Shown: positions 8,440 through 17,655 of the stretch, piece after piece
How the letters are laid out: every line of letters begins with the position of its first letter
How positions within the stretch are numbered: the first letter of the stretch is position 1
From: JBFXAN01 sp050184225
GTDB taxonomy: Bacteria > Chloroflexota > Dehalococcoidia > CAUJGQ01
DNA: 64,000 bases
Reading direction: 5' to 3'
Assembly: GCA_050184225.1 (NCBI GenBank)
Contig: JBFXAN010000009.1
Location: forward strand, 1-64,000
Translations under genes and position numbers: made by a program
The notes under the pieces: generated by a model
What the model saw: the letters and a program-made list of their open reading frames with translations, nothing else
What the model was told of the DNA's origin: nothing
The model's database searches: none

Positions 8440-9312
8440 ATGACCGCCGCCCGCTTGCGCTCGCTGCTCGCCCAACCAGGCGCCATCACCGCACCGGGGG
8501 CGTATGACGCGCTCACCGCCCGGATTATCGAGGCCTGTGGCTTCCCGGTGGTGTATATGACCGGCTATGGCACGTCGGCGACGCTGCTGGGTCAACCGGA
8601 TGTTGGTCTGCTCTCGTTGACGGAGATGGTGGACAATGCCCGCCGGATCGTCCAAGCGGTGCGTGTTCCCGTGATCGCCGACGCCGATACCGGCTACGGC
8701 AATCCCCTCAACGTCGCCCGCACGGTACGCGCCTACGAGGCGGCGGGTGTGGCGGGCCTCCACCTCGAGGATCAGGTTTCGCCCAAGAAGTGCGGCCACA
8801 TGTCGGGCAAGCAGGTGATCCCGGCAGCCGAGATGGTGCAGAAGCTGCGCGCCGCCGTCGAGGCGCGCCGCGATCCAGACCTGCTGATCATCGCCCGCAC
8901 CGATGCCCGTGCGGTCAATGGGCTGGATGATGCGCTCGATCGCGGCCGGCGCTATCTGGATGCGGGCGCAGACATGCTGTTCATCGAGGCGCCGGAGAGC
9001 GAAGCAGAGGTCGAGCGCATCGCGCAATCGTTCGACGGTCCGCTCCTGTACAACTGGGCCGAGAGTGGCCGCACGCCGCCGCTGCCGCTGGCCCGGATCG
9101 AGGCGCTCGGCTTCAAACTGGTCATCTATCCGGTGACGGCGCTCTTTGCCGCCACCCGCGCGATCATGACCGCAATGACCGCCCTCCGGCGCGACGGGGA
9201 TTCCGGACATTTTCAGGATGAACTAATTCAGTTCGCCGACTTCAATACCTTCATCGGCCTGCCCGCCGCGCAGGAGATGGAATCCCGCTATGCGACACCA
9301 GGAGGAGCATGA
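8440..9312 (+). CDS. Isocitrate lyase / PEP mutase superfamily C-C lyase
   Basis: 290 residues from ATG 8440 (CGGAG upstream; an in-frame GTG lies three codons earlier). TIM-barrel with DADTGYG at 81-87 for Mg binding and KKCGH at 116-120, the catalytic-cysteine motif shared by methylisocitrate lyase and related lyases. Also LIIARTDA near 151 and LFIEAPES near 180. Candidates are methylisocitrate lyase, carboxyvinyl-carboxyphosphonate mutase-like and oxaloacetate-decarboxylase-like enzymes. KKCGH favours a lyase over a phosphonomutase. No prpC/prpD genes are near, so a role in breaking down a C-C bond downstream of the HpaB reaction is an inference. Confidence 0.85.
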   Translation: MTAARLRSLLAQPGAITAPGAYDALTARIIEACGFPVVYMTGYGTSATLLGQPDVGLLSLTEMVDNARRIVQAVRVPVIADADTGYGNPLNVARTVRAYEAAGVAGLHLEDQVSPKKCGHMSGKQVIPAAEMVQKLRAAVEARRDPDLLIIARTDARAVNGLDDALDRGRRYLDAGADMLFIEAPESEAEVERIAQSFDGPLLYNWAESGRTPPLPLARIEALGFKLVIYPVTALFAATRAIMTAMTALRRDGDSGHFQDELIQFADFNTFIGLPAAQEMESRYATPGGA

Positions 9313-9962
9313 CCAGTACCGACGCACCGATCCGTGCGCTGATCCTCGACCTGGGCAACGTCCTCATTCATCACGACAACGATCGGCTCTATCGCGATCT
9401 GGCTGACGCCTCCGCGGGCGAGCCGGCGGTGGTGCTCGATGCATTGAGGAGCGAAGGTGTTGGCCGGATGATCAACACCACCGACGGCCCGCCATCACTG
9501 GTCTATGAAGCGATCGCCCCCGCGATCGGCTTTCGCGGCGACCTTGTCGCCTTCAGCGCGATCTGGAACGGAATCTTTACTCCGTATGCCGCGATGACGC
9601 CGATCATCGAGGCGTTGCGTGGCCGAGTCCGCCTCCTGGTACTCTCCAACACGAACGCGATGCACATGGACTACATTCGCGCGCAGCTGCCGGTGCTCGA
9701 TGCGTTCGATGCAGTGCTCACCTCGTATGAGCTTGGGATGATGAAGCCGGAAGCGGCGATCTATCGGGCGGCGCTCAGCGTGGCCGGCGTTGCGCCCGAG
9801 GAAGCGGCGTTCTTCGACGATGTTCTCGGACACGTCGAGGGCGCCCGCGCCGCCGGCATCCGCGGGTTCCTCTTCACCGACGCGCGCCAGTTTGTGCAGG
9901 ACCTGACCGGGCTGGCATTGTGGCCCGTTCCCGGGGATGACAACCGTCGCATGCTATCCTAG
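9309..9962 (+). CDS. HAD-superfamily hydrolase, YihX-like
   Basis: 217 residues; ATG overlaps the preceding stop (ATGA) and AGGAGGAGC lies just upstream. HAD motifs: I LILDLGNVL with nucleophile Asp14, II LVLSNTN near 115, III MMKPEAAIY near 145, IV FFDDV near 166. The position two after the nucleophile is Gly rather than Asp, as in DLGNV-type class IA members such as YihX. It probably removes phosphate from a small sugar- or acid-phosphate. Translational coupling ties it to the lyase. Confidence 0.85.
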   Translation: MTSTDAPIRALILDLGNVLIHHDNDRLYRDLADASAGEPAVVLDALRSEGVGRMINTTDGPPSLVYEAIAPAIGFRGDLVAFSAIWNGIFTPYAAMTPIIEALRGRVRLLVLSNTNAMHMDYIRAQLPVLDAFDAVLTSYELGMMKPEAAIYRAALSVAGVAPEEAAFFDDVLGHVEGARAAGIRGFLFTDARQFVQDLTGLALWPVPGDDNRRMLS

Positions 9963-10025
9963 AGACAATCGCCCGTGCGGGCGTTCTTTGATACCTCAGC
10001 TTCCCGTGCGGTGAAGGTAACTGTG

Positions 10026-11336
10026 ATGAAAACCACAAACCATCGGTCCAACGGTCCGGCCATGCCCTCATGGGAGATCTCGACGCTCGCCAACGGCCTC
10101 CGTGTGGTCACCACCCCGGTGCCCACCTCACAGGGCGCGAGCGCCAATATCTTCATCGGTGTCGGATCGCGCGCCGAGTCGCGGCGCGTCAACGGCGTCT
10201 CCCACTATCTGGAGCACATGCTCTTCAAAGGGACGGACCGCCGGCCGGACGCGATCACGATCGCCGAGGCGATTGAGGGCGCCGGCGGTGTGCTCAACGC
10301 CTACACCGCCAAAGAACTGACCTGCTACTGGAACCAGGTGCCCTTCGACATGCTCGACGTGGCGATGGACGTGGTTTCGGATATGGTGCTGCACTCCCGG
10401 CTCGACGAGGAAGAGATAGAGCGGGAGCGAACGGTGGTGCAGCAGGAGATCCGCCGATCGCACGATCAACCGGGCGCATGGGCGGGAGAATTGATGTCGC
10501 TCGCCGTCTATGGTGATCAGCCGATCGGATGGAGCATCGCCGGGTCGCTGGAGACAGTCCAGGGGCTCACGCGCGAGGACATGGTCGGTCACATCGCCAC
10601 CTGGTATACGCCGGCGAATTCCGTGCTCAGCGTCGCGGGAAACGTGACGCACGAACAGGTGATGGCGCTCGCCGAACGGCACCTTGGCGGATGGGACGGG
10701 GCCATGACGCCGGCGGTTCCCCCGGCCAGTGATGGCGTCGCCCCGGAAAATGTCCTCGTCGATCTGCGGGATATTTCCCAGTGCAACGTGGCGATTGGTC
10801 TCCGCGCTATCCCCCGGAAGGACCCGGACCGCCATCCGCTGACCATTCTGAATAACGTGCTCGGACGGGGCATGAGCAGCAGGCTGTTCAAAGAGGTGCG
10901 CGAGCGGCGCGGTCTGGCCTATTCCGTGGGGTCCGGGATCAGCCGGCACACGGACACGGGCAGTCTGACGATCTCGATGGGCGTCACGGCAGAGAACCTG
11001 CGGGAGGCGATCTCCGTCAGCCTGAACGAGTTGCGCCGCCTCGTCGAGGAACCGGTTCCCGAGGAGGAACTGACCAAGGCGCGGGACTATGCGTCGGGCA
11101 GCTTCCGGCTTGGACTGGAAGGCACGATGTCGCTCGGCCAGCGTGCGGGTGAAAGCCTGCTGCTCCTCGGCGAGATCGAGCCGATTGACGATGTGGTAAA
11201 CGGGTTGCGCGCCGTCACGGCCGAAGACGTCCAGCGGATCGCGGCCCGCATCTTCCGCTCCGATAACCTCGCCTTGTCTGTGGTCGGCCCCCAGACTGAT
11301 GCCGATGACCTCCGCGATCTGCTGACCATTTCGTGA
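10026..11336 (+). CDS. M16-family zinc peptidase (processing-peptidase/PqqL-like)
   Basis: 436 residues from ATG 10026 (GAAGGTAA upstream). The inverted zinc site HYLEH lies at 60-64, with the third ligand Glu141 in ERERTVVQQEIRR, 77 residues on as in the family. The C-terminal non-catalytic M16 domain has GRGMSSRLFKEVRERRGLAYSV near 280-301. Single-chain bacterial M16B enzymes of this size are common and are often called YmxG-like. Housekeeping peptide degradation or processing is likely. It is followed by two small genes for membrane or lipoprotein products. Confidence 0.9.
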   Translation: MKTTNHRSNGPAMPSWEISTLANGLRVVTTPVPTSQGASANIFIGVGSRAESRRVNGVSHYLEHMLFKGTDRRPDAITIAEAIEGAGGVLNAYTAKELTCYWNQVPFDMLDVAMDVVSDMVLHSRLDEEEIERERTVVQQEIRRSHDQPGAWAGELMSLAVYGDQPIGWSIAGSLETVQGLTREDMVGHIATWYTPANSVLSVAGNVTHEQVMALAERHLGGWDGAMTPAVPPASDGVAPENVLVDLRDISQCNVAIGLRAIPRKDPDRHPLTILNNVLGRGMSSRLFKEVRERRGLAYSVGSGISRHTDTGSLTISMGVTAENLREAISVSLNELRRLVEEPVPEEELTKARDYASGSFRLGLEGTMSLGQRAGESLLLLGEIEPIDDVVNGLRAVTAEDVQRIAARIFRSDNLALSVVGPQTDADDLRDLLTIS

Positions 11337-11424
11337 CGGCGGCACGGCCGAACCTGGCTGCTTGACCGAAACATGCCGGTTCTTGAGACTGACGATAGAG
11401 CGACCACGGGGAGGCCGCAACTCG

Positions 11425-11547
11425 ATGCCGCTGCTCTTCGAACTGGGGACCGCGCCCGGCGAAACGCTGGAACTCGTCGCCGTCTTTGTCACGATGATCG
11501 GAACGCTCGCCATCCTGGCGGTGCTGGGCCATTGGTGGCAGCGCTGA
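11425..11547 (+). CDS. 40-residue single-span membrane protein
   Basis: Starts at ATG 11425 with GGGGAGG about 11 bases upstream. The product has one strong hydrophobic helix (LVAVFVTMIGTLAILAVLG) and a short HWWQR tail, so it is probably a membrane microprotein. It sits between the M16 peptidase and a lipoprotein gene, all on one strand. Its family is not recognised; the clean start, helix and stop argue it is translated. Confidence 0.45.
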   Translation: MPLLFELGTAPGETLELVAVFVTMIGTLAILAVLGHWWQR

Positions 11548-11558
11548 TCAGACGATCG

Positions 11559-12020
11559 ATGTGGTACATGCGCGACGCCCGGGACGCACGCCCGGGCGTC
11601 GCTATCTGCCTCGTCTGGCTGACCCTCTGGAGCGGCGTCTTTGTCGTCGCGTGCGCGCCGAGCCGGCCCGAAATTCCGACCGAGCGCCGGGTGTGGGAGG
11701 GGCCGACGAACACGGTCGCCTCCAGCGGTGTGGTCCACCATGAGCGACGCGAGATCGCCCAACAGATCGCCGTGCCGGCGTGCATTAGTGTCGGCTCGGA
11801 TCAATACCGCTTCGACCGGATTGAACCCTTCGCCGGTGGCGGCACGAATCCGCCTGGATTGAACGACACCTTCCACCGGCTCGATCGATGGCGGCTCTGG
11901 ACCGACCCCGGACCCCTCGAAGGCCACGCGCAGATCACCGTCACCATCCGCGGATCGACCGGCATCGTCGCGCAGTACGAGCGCCTGCCGGCCGGCGAGA
12001 CGTGCATCGCGGACGGCTGA
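11559..12020 (+). CDS. Putative lipoprotein
   Basis: 153 residues if started at ATG 11559 (another ATG at 11568). The N-terminus has basic residues, then a hydrophobic stretch VAICLVWLTLWSGVFVVACAP that ends in a lipobox-like VVAC, so lipid attachment at Cys34 is predicted. The mature part has a beta-rich look (ITVTIRGSTGIVAQYERLP). It begins 11 bases after the 40-residue membrane protein. Function unknown. Confidence 0.6.
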   Translation: MWYMRDARDARPGVAICLVWLTLWSGVFVVACAPSRPEIPTERRVWEGPTNTVASSGVVHHERREIAQQIAVPACISVGSDQYRFDRIEPFAGGGTNPPGLNDTFHRLDRWRLWTDPGPLEGHAQITVTIRGSTGIVAQYERLPAGETCIADG

Positions 12021-12087
12021 ATCGCGATCTTCCAACCTCGAGGGAACACGCGCCGCTCTGACAACCCGCGGCACTGACCCAAGATCG

Positions 12088-12160
12088 CCCTGGGAGCGCG
12101 GGCATCCTGCCCGCCCGGTTGCTTGTCCTCGTTGCGGGCAGGATGCCCGCGCTCCCAGGG
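12088..12160. repeat. 27-bp perfect inverted repeat with 19-nt loop (GGGCATCCTGCCCGC family)
   Basis: Arms 12088-12114 and 12134-12160 are exact reverse complements (core GGGAGCGCGGGCATCCTGCC). The loop is 19 nt. A related copy at 34602-34672 has a loop of the same length and a solo arm is at 105-127. It lies 67 bases downstream of the lipoprotein stop. Confidence 0.92.
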
Positions 12161-12375
12161 GGCGTCTGCCCGCCGATCGATTCGGAGCCGAGAACTGCTC
12201 AACCCGTCCTCCGTGCCCCAATCGGCGCGGTGGTGACGTTCCTCCTTTGTCGGCCACTTATGTCGCGCTGAGGACACCGTACCGAAGTATCAGACCTTCG
12301 GTACCCGCTCGCTAGCCCCGATGGGCGATGGCGAATGTCAACGACTGGACGACACTTGCTTTCGCGGGGTTATTC

Positions 12376-12777
12376 ATGCGAACGCTATGTCATAAGGCAT
12401 CCCGATCGGTGTTGCTCGCCGGCCTACTTCTTGGCCTGGCGGCCGTGCTCCTGCATGGGTGCGCCCGTGAAGGTGGTGTCAGCGCCTCGGCGCCGGTCCA
12501 GCCGACTCCGGAAGCCGCGATCGAAGCATACGTCCTGTCGACCGGCGATCAGTATGCCGGACTTTGTGAGCAGACACGCTCACCGGACGACATTGGTAAG
12601 GTGTGCTCCAAACTGATCGAGCAACGTGAAGACCTTCAGGCCCATTTGATCGGGCGCACCTTCAGCGAGTTCAGCACGTGGATCTTCGTGACGCCGCGCG
12701 ACAGTGGTTGGACCGTGCTCGGCACTGAAGCGCTTGACTTCCACGACATGACCGGGTCGATCCCCTGGCCGAACTAG
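12376..12777 (+). CDS. Small lipoprotein of unknown function
   Basis: 133 residues from ATG 12376. Signal peptide MRTLCHKASRSVLLAGLLLG followed by a lipobox LLHGC; lipidation at Cys29 is predicted. The mature domain (EAAIEAYVLSTGDQYAGLC onward) resembles the small alpha+beta lumazine/NTF2-like lipoproteins that carry an accumulating substrate-pocket fold, but this is only a resemblance. It converges on the MBL gene, whose stop lies eight bases away. Confidence 0.65.
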   Translation: MRTLCHKASRSVLLAGLLLGLAAVLLHGCAREGGVSASAPVQPTPEAAIEAYVLSTGDQYAGLCEQTRSPDDIGKVCSKLIEQREDLQAHLIGRTFSEFSTWIFVTPRDSGWTVLGTEALDFHDMTGSIPWPN

Positions 12778-12784
12778 CGCCGGA

Positions 12785-14074
12785 TTAGTCGCTCATACCT
12801 GCCAGGTCGCGCTTTCGTTGCTCGCTGGCCAGCGCGGCGTGGTTGAGAATGTTTCGCCCCATCGTCGAAGGTTGTAGCTGCGCGCGAGCCGCGTAGATCT
12901 GCCGGCGCAGATCATGTGCCTCGGACGATACTGGTTCCGCGATCACGGCGAATTCGACCACATGGCAGGCAAGCCGCAGGTTCCCCTCGGCAAGCAGCGC
13001 CGCGGCGCGGTCGAGCACCGGTTGAAGCCCACCGGCCAGCGTCACCCATTCCCGCGCCTGCTCCAACCGGGGCGCCGGCAGCAGGTTATCCGGCTCGCCA
13101 TCCCACCAGCCGCCGTACAACCGCCAGATGTTGCGCACGATGAACTGCGGGTCGTCGTAGACCGGCCGGAGAAAGGGCTTCTCCAGCAACCCGGCCGGCG
13201 GCGTCACCGCATGGATGACCCGGTCCAGCGTGGCGCCACGGTTCATCAGCGCCAGCGTCTGCGATTCGAGCGACTCGAGCAGCGTCGCCGTGTCCAGCAA
13301 TGCCTCCTGGACCCGATCGCCGCCGAAGATCGGCAGCCCGTGACCAGGGACCAGCAGTTCCGGACTCAGTGCTGCCATCTCGCGCAGCGCCGTGGCCCAC
13401 TCGCCGGCATACCGCTGCACCTTCTGGGGATTGCCGGCGTTTGGGGTCGCCCAGATGAAGAGATCGCCCGGTGCGAGGATCTTCCGCTCTGGAATCCAGG
13501 TCCACGTGGCATCCTCGGTTTCGCCCCGCGCCGCGTGCAGTTCAAACGTGAGATCGCCCTGCTTGAAGGTGATGCGATCCGTATACTCCACGTCGGGATA
13601 CCGGTAGGTATCGGGCCACTGAAACCGAGCAGGCGGCAGCTCGAACTGCCGGATATTGATCGCCGTGTTCCAACCGAGCGTCTGCCGGTAGCGATCAAAG
13701 TTTCGCCGGACCAGCGCCTGCGCGTAGACCTGTGGCGCCGGCCATCGCCGCTCGGCAGCTTCCTGTTCGAACGGACCGACGCCAAAGACGTGATCGACGT
13801 GATGATGCGAAAACACGGCGCTGTACAGCGGCGCCTCCGGCCGCCAGCGGCGCACGGCGGCGTGGAGCGGCGCCGCATCGCGGATCGCCCCGGTGTCGAG
13901 CATCGCCAATCCGGCGCCGGTATCGACTGTATTCGCGCTCGCGATCCCTTTGTAGAAGAGCAAGCCGTCGGCAATCTCCTCACCATCCATACACAGCACC
14001 CGCAACGGGTGCATCGTCTGGTTGTCCACCTCCCCCTGCCAATATCGTTCCGCCAACTCTCGAATCGATGACAT
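12785..14074 (-). CDS. Alkylsulfatase-like metallo-beta-lactamase-fold hydrolase
   Basis: 429 residues; ATG at 14074 preceded by AGGAGTGGAGTC. The metal-binding motif HHHVDH is at 90-95. Further MBL landmarks are HAARGETEDATW near 183, ILAPGDLFIW near 199 and LLVPGHG near 243, then an alpha-helical dimerisation-like domain with GGWWDGEPDNLLPAP near 325. This matches the SdsA1/BDS1-type alkylsulfatase group, but it has no signal peptide and lacks the usual C-terminal SCP2-like domain (SdsA1 is about 650 residues). A cytoplasmic alkylsulfatase or lactonase-like enzyme is likely. Confidence 0.8.
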   Translation of the reverse strand: MSSIRELAERYWQGEVDNQTMHPLRVLCMDGEEIADGLLFYKGIASANTVDTGAGLAMLDTGAIRDAAPLHAAVRRWRPEAPLYSAVFSHHHVDHVFGVGPFEQEAAERRWPAPQVYAQALVRRNFDRYRQTLGWNTAINIRQFELPPARFQWPDTYRYPDVEYTDRITFKQGDLTFELHAARGETEDATWTWIPERKILAPGDLFIWATPNAGNPQKVQRYAGEWATALREMAALSPELLVPGHGLPIFGGDRVQEALLDTATLLESLESQTLALMNRGATLDRVIHAVTPPAGLLEKPFLRPVYDDPQFIVRNIWRLYGGWWDGEPDNLLPAPRLEQAREWVTLAGGLQPVLDRAAALLAEGNLRLACHVVEFAVIAEPVSSEAHDLRRQIYAARAQLQPSTMGRNILNHAALASEQRKRDLAGMSD

Positions 14075-14090
14075 GACTCCACTCCTGTTG

Positions 14091-14162
14091 TGAATCGTAG
14101 AGACGCAGAGACTCGCATTGCATTATCGGAAATCTCTGCGTCCCCTGCGTCTCTGTGGTTCA
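14091..14162. repeat. Imperfect inverted repeat GTAGAGACGCAGAGA / TCTCTGCGTC..TCTCTG
   Basis: TGAATCGTAGAGACGCAGAG at 14091-14110 pairs imperfectly with the stretch at 14133-14162 (CTGCGTCTCTGTGGTTCA). It fills the intergenic space between the divergent MBL and transketolase genes. AGAGACGCAGAGA-type inverted repeats recur in many unrelated genomes, so this is probably another dispersed palindrome. Confidence 0.65.
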
Positions 14163-14226
14163 TTTCGGATCGACCTCTGCCGCTGTCTGACAGAGAATGA
14201 TGGCAGATAGCCAAGGAGGATCGGCG

Positions 14227-16098
14227 ATGGCGACGATGGCGCAGGCGCATGACTGGCGGGAACTGGCACAACAGTTGCGGGTGGATAGTATTCGGTCCAC
14301 AACGGCCGCCGGATCGGGACACCCCACCTCCTCGATGTCCGCCGCGGACCTGATGGCCGTCCTGCTCGCGCGGCATCTTCGCTATGACTTCGACCGCCCC
14401 GACCTCGCCACGAACGACCACTTCATCCTTTCCAAGGGTCATGCTTCGCCGCTGCTCTACGCCTTCTACAAGGCCGCCGGCGCAATTTCCGACGACGAGT
14501 TGCTGACGTTGCGGCAGTTCGGCAGTCGTCTGGAAGGCCATCCGACACCGGTGTTGCCCTGGGTCGATGTAGCCACCGGTTCACTCGGGCAGGGCCTTCC
14601 GATCGGCATCGGCGTTGCGCTCGTGGGCAAATACCTGGACAAGCTACCTTTCAACGTCTGGGTGCTGATGGGCGACAGCGAGATGACGGAAGGCTCGGTC
14701 TGGGAGGCGATCGACAAGGCCGGTCACTATCGATTGGGTAATCTGATCGGCATCATCGACGTCAACCGCCTCGGCCAGCGCGGTGAGACGGAACTCGGCT
14801 GGAACACCGCTGCCTATGCCGAGCGCGCCCGTGCCTTCGGTTGGGAGGCGGTCGAGATCGACGGCCACAATCTGGAGGAGATCGACAGCGCCCTCTCCCT
14901 CGCCGGCAACGGTCGCGACACGCCGCTGATGATCGTCGCCCGCACCGCGAAGGGCAAAGGCGTCTCCTTCATCGAGAACAAAGACGGCTGGCACGGCAAG
15001 GCACTTTCGGCTGAACAGGCAGACGCGGCGATCAAGGAGCTCGGCGGTGAGCGCCGCCTTGTCGTCAAGCCACAGGCGCCGCCGGACGGTGCAACACTGC
15101 CACGATCGTCGTCGGCGGCCGTGACTATGCCGCACTATGACCAGGGAACAGAGGCGGCCACACGCAAGGTCTTCGGCGAGTCACTGCGGGCGTTGGGCGC
15201 GCGGCCGGACGTGGTGGTGTTGGATGCCGAGGTCTCGAACTCGACCCACACCGAGGACTTTGCCGAGGTATATCCCGACCGGTTCTTCCAGATGTGGATC
15301 GCCGAGCAGCAGATGGTTGCCGCCGCGGAAGGCATGGCGGTGATGGGCAAGATCGCGTTCGCCGGGACGTTTGCCGCCTTCCTCTCGCGTGCCTATGACT
15401 TCATCCGCATGGGCGCCATCTCCCGCGTGAACCTACGGCTGTCCGGATCGCACGCCGGCGTCTCGATCGGCGAAGACGGCCCGTCGCAGATGGCCCTCGA
15501 AGACCTGGCGATGATGCGTGCCGTCCATGGCAGCACCGTCCTCTATCCCTGTGACGCCAACCAGACGGCACAACTCGTGCAACGCATGGCCGATCAAACC
15601 GGCATTTCCTACATGCGCACCACCCGCGAGAAGACGCCGGTGATCTACGACGCGGACGAACCGTTCGACATCGGCGGCAGCAAGGTGGTCCGCCGGTCCG
15701 CCACCGACCGCGTGACGATCGTTGGTGCGGGTGTGACCGTGCATCAGGCGCTTGAGGCCGCCGAGCGGCTCGCCGCCGAAGGCATCGCCGCCCGCGTGAT
15801 CGACGCGTACTCGGTCAAGCCGATCGATGGAGCGACGCTCCGAGCCGCTGCCGCCGAGACCTCGGGCCTGATCGTCGTCGAGGATCACTGGCCAGAGGGT
15901 GGTCTGGGCGACGCCGTGCTTGCCGCGTTCGCCGATGCGCCGTCTCAGACCGAACCAGCCGCCACACTGCCACGGGTGGTCAAACTGGCGGTAAGGATCA
16001 TGCCCGGTTCCGGGACGCCGGAAGAGCTGCGGGCGGCGGCAGGGATTGACGCAAATGCGATTGTCGAGGCGGCGCGGGCGATGGTTGGCCGTACCTAA
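14227..16098 (+). CDS. tkt: Transketolase
   Basis: 623 residues; ATG 14227 lies seven bases after AAGGAGGA. All three domains are in one chain: thiamine diphosphate domain with GHPTSSMSAADL at 31-42, KGHASPLLYAFY at 70-81 and GDSEMTEGSVWEA starting at 149; pyrimidine domain with the catalytic Glu in IAEQQM near 368; C-terminal domain from about 490. It is a little shorter than typical transketolase (about 660), as in the animal-like or archaeal-type subgroup. It transfers two-carbon ketol units in the pentose phosphate pathway. Its TAA stop is formed by the first bases of the 154-bp repeat. Confidence 0.93.
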   Translation: MATMAQAHDWRELAQQLRVDSIRSTTAAGSGHPTSSMSAADLMAVLLARHLRYDFDRPDLATNDHFILSKGHASPLLYAFYKAAGAISDDELLTLRQFGSRLEGHPTPVLPWVDVATGSLGQGLPIGIGVALVGKYLDKLPFNVWVLMGDSEMTEGSVWEAIDKAGHYRLGNLIGIIDVNRLGQRGETELGWNTAAYAERARAFGWEAVEIDGHNLEEIDSALSLAGNGRDTPLMIVARTAKGKGVSFIENKDGWHGKALSAEQADAAIKELGGERRLVVKPQAPPDGATLPRSSSAAVTMPHYDQGTEAATRKVFGESLRALGARPDVVVLDAEVSNSTHTEDFAEVYPDRFFQMWIAEQQMVAAAEGMAVMGKIAFAGTFAAFLSRAYDFIRMGAISRVNLRLSGSHAGVSIGEDGPSQMALEDLAMMRAVHGSTVLYPCDANQTAQLVQRMADQTGISYMRTTREKTPVIYDADEPFDIGGSKVVRRSATDRVTIVGAGVTVHQALEAAERLAAEGIAARVIDAYSVKPIDGATLRAAAAETSGLIVVEDHWPEGGLGDAVLAAFADAPSQTEPAATLPRVVKLAVRIMPGSGTPEELRAAAGIDANAIVEAARAMVGRT

Positions 16099-16247
16099 CC
16101 CCCCGGCCCCCTTCCCTCGCAGGGAAGGGGGTGTCTAATTCTACCGACGGTGTCAGTCGCTCGTCTGATTGCGCCAACGAATCTCGATCAACCCTGCCTC
16201 GACAGGACTCCCCCTTCCCTGCGAGGGAAGGGGGCCGGGGGGTTAGG
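16094..16247. repeat. 154-bp element, copy 1: 38-bp perfect terminal inverted repeats
   Basis: Arms 16094-16131 and 16210-16247 are exact 38-bp reverse complements, beginning CCTAACCCCCCGGCCCCCTT. Each arm contains its own smaller inverted repeat (CCCTTCCCTCGCAGGGAAGG). The core is 78 bp. Copy 2 (23292-23445) has identical arms and the same total length, with a core about 63 percent identical without gaps. No transposase is encoded. It fills the gap between transketolase and the MFS gene. Confidence 0.93.
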
Positions 16248-16255
16248 TTACACGA

Positions 16256-17545
16256 ATGCCCGAACCACCCGCTCTCACCCCGCCTGGCGACTTCCCGAAT
16301 TGGCAGCGCTCGGTCGGATTCATCGCGGTCGGTGCCGGCATCGCCGCCTTCTCGATGAATTTCTGGATTCCGTTTCTGCCGCTCTACATGCGGGATCTTG
16401 GTGCGGAGACGGAGTCGCGGCAGCTCTTCTGGACGGCGCTGGCGCTGAGTAGCAACGGCATCTTTCGCATGATCGGCGGCCCAATCTGGGGAGTGCTCTC
16501 CGATCGGTACGGGCGCAAGCCGATGTTCGTGCGGGCGCTGTTTGCCGCAACGATAACGACACTGATCGCCGGACTGGCCACGGCACCGTGGCACGTCGCC
16601 CTGGCCATGGCGTGCCAGGGACTCCTCTCCGGGTTCATTCCGGCGGCGGTGGCGTTGACCAGCGTCAGCGTGCCGCAGTCCCGCCTCACCAGCGCGTTGG
16701 GTCAGGTTCAGGGCGCGCAGTATGCGGGCAGTACGGTCGGGCCGGCGGCGGGCGCATTGCTGGCGCAGTTCGTCGATCTGCGCGGTGCGATCCTCGCGTC
16801 GGCGATCCTACCGTGCATCGCGGCGACGATCGTGTTGATCGGTGTACCGCGCGACCGAATTGCGTGGCAACCACCGGCCGCCCGCGCTTCCGGTCGCACC
16901 GGATGGCGGCGGGCGATCCCGGCCGGTGCCGGCCTTCAGTTCGGTTTGGGACTGCTGCTCTACTTCATGCTCTTCACGATGGTCGACCTCGTTCGTACCG
17001 CCGCTCCCGCCGCGATCTCGGCGCTGGCGGATACAGGGTCGGCGACCGGCGCGACCGGCATCGCGTTCACGGTTTCCGGCATGGCGGGCGTCGCCGGCGC
17101 GCTGGTGCTGTCTCGATTTGTCGGAAAACCGGGTGAGTTTCGTCTGTCGCTGACGATCGTGGTGGCCGTCTGCGCCGTCTCACACATCGCGCTGGGACTC
17201 GCGCCGACCGTAACCCTCTTCATTGCCGCCTATGGTGTCGCCTCGCTCGCCCGCGGCGCGATGCTGCCGGCGACCAATACGATCATCGCGGCAAGCGTCC
17301 CGTCGGAGCGGCGCGGTACCGCCTTCGGCATCGCATCGGCGGTGCAGGCGAGCGCGTTCATCGTTGGCCCGATGAGCGCCGCGCTGTTCGCCACCGTCTC
17401 GCTGTCGCTGGGGTTCATCGTGCTTGGTTTGGTCCTTGGCGTTACCGCGCTCATCACCCTGGTAGCGCTGCGTGAACCAAACCTGACAGCTCAGGTTCCC
17501 ATTCAGGAAGAATCACCACGGTCGCCGACCCGCGCGCCGGCTTGA
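16256..17545 (+). CDS. MFS transporter, DHA-type
   Basis: 429 residues with about 12 membrane helices. The MFS loop 2-3 motif is present (GPIWGVLSDRYGRKPMFVRAL near 77-97), as are the proline/glycine-rich helix 5 features (GSTVGPAAGALLAQF near 157). Drug:proton antiporter family 1 is the closest type, so efflux is likely with unknown substrate. The ATG is eight bases after the 154-bp repeat; the only ribosome-site-like bases (TTAGG) belong to the repeat arm. Confidence 0.85.
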   Translation: MPEPPALTPPGDFPNWQRSVGFIAVGAGIAAFSMNFWIPFLPLYMRDLGAETESRQLFWTALALSSNGIFRMIGGPIWGVLSDRYGRKPMFVRALFAATITTLIAGLATAPWHVALAMACQGLLSGFIPAAVALTSVSVPQSRLTSALGQVQGAQYAGSTVGPAAGALLAQFVDLRGAILASAILPCIAATIVLIGVPRDRIAWQPPAARASGRTGWRRAIPAGAGLQFGLGLLLYFMLFTMVDLVRTAAPAAISALADTGSATGATGIAFTVSGMAGVAGALVLSRFVGKPGEFRLSLTIVVAVCAVSHIALGLAPTVTLFIAAYGVASLARGAMLPATNTIIAASVPSERRGTAFGIASAVQASAFIVGPMSAALFATVSLSLGFIVLGLVLGVTALITLVALREPNLTAQVPIQEESPRSPTRAPA

Positions 17546-17655
17546 CGGAGTGCTCATATTGGCAGGCCGGTAGAGAACAATCGACGTCGAACGCTCTCCC
17601 TTTAGACCGTGTGTGGAGTATAGTATCGGGCACATCGTAGCCGGGGAGGGTGAGA

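Noticed and set aside
10128..12257. A 709-codon open frame opposite the M16 peptidase and lipoprotein genes
   Set aside because: Crosses several real genes and a palindrome; no domain or start signal.
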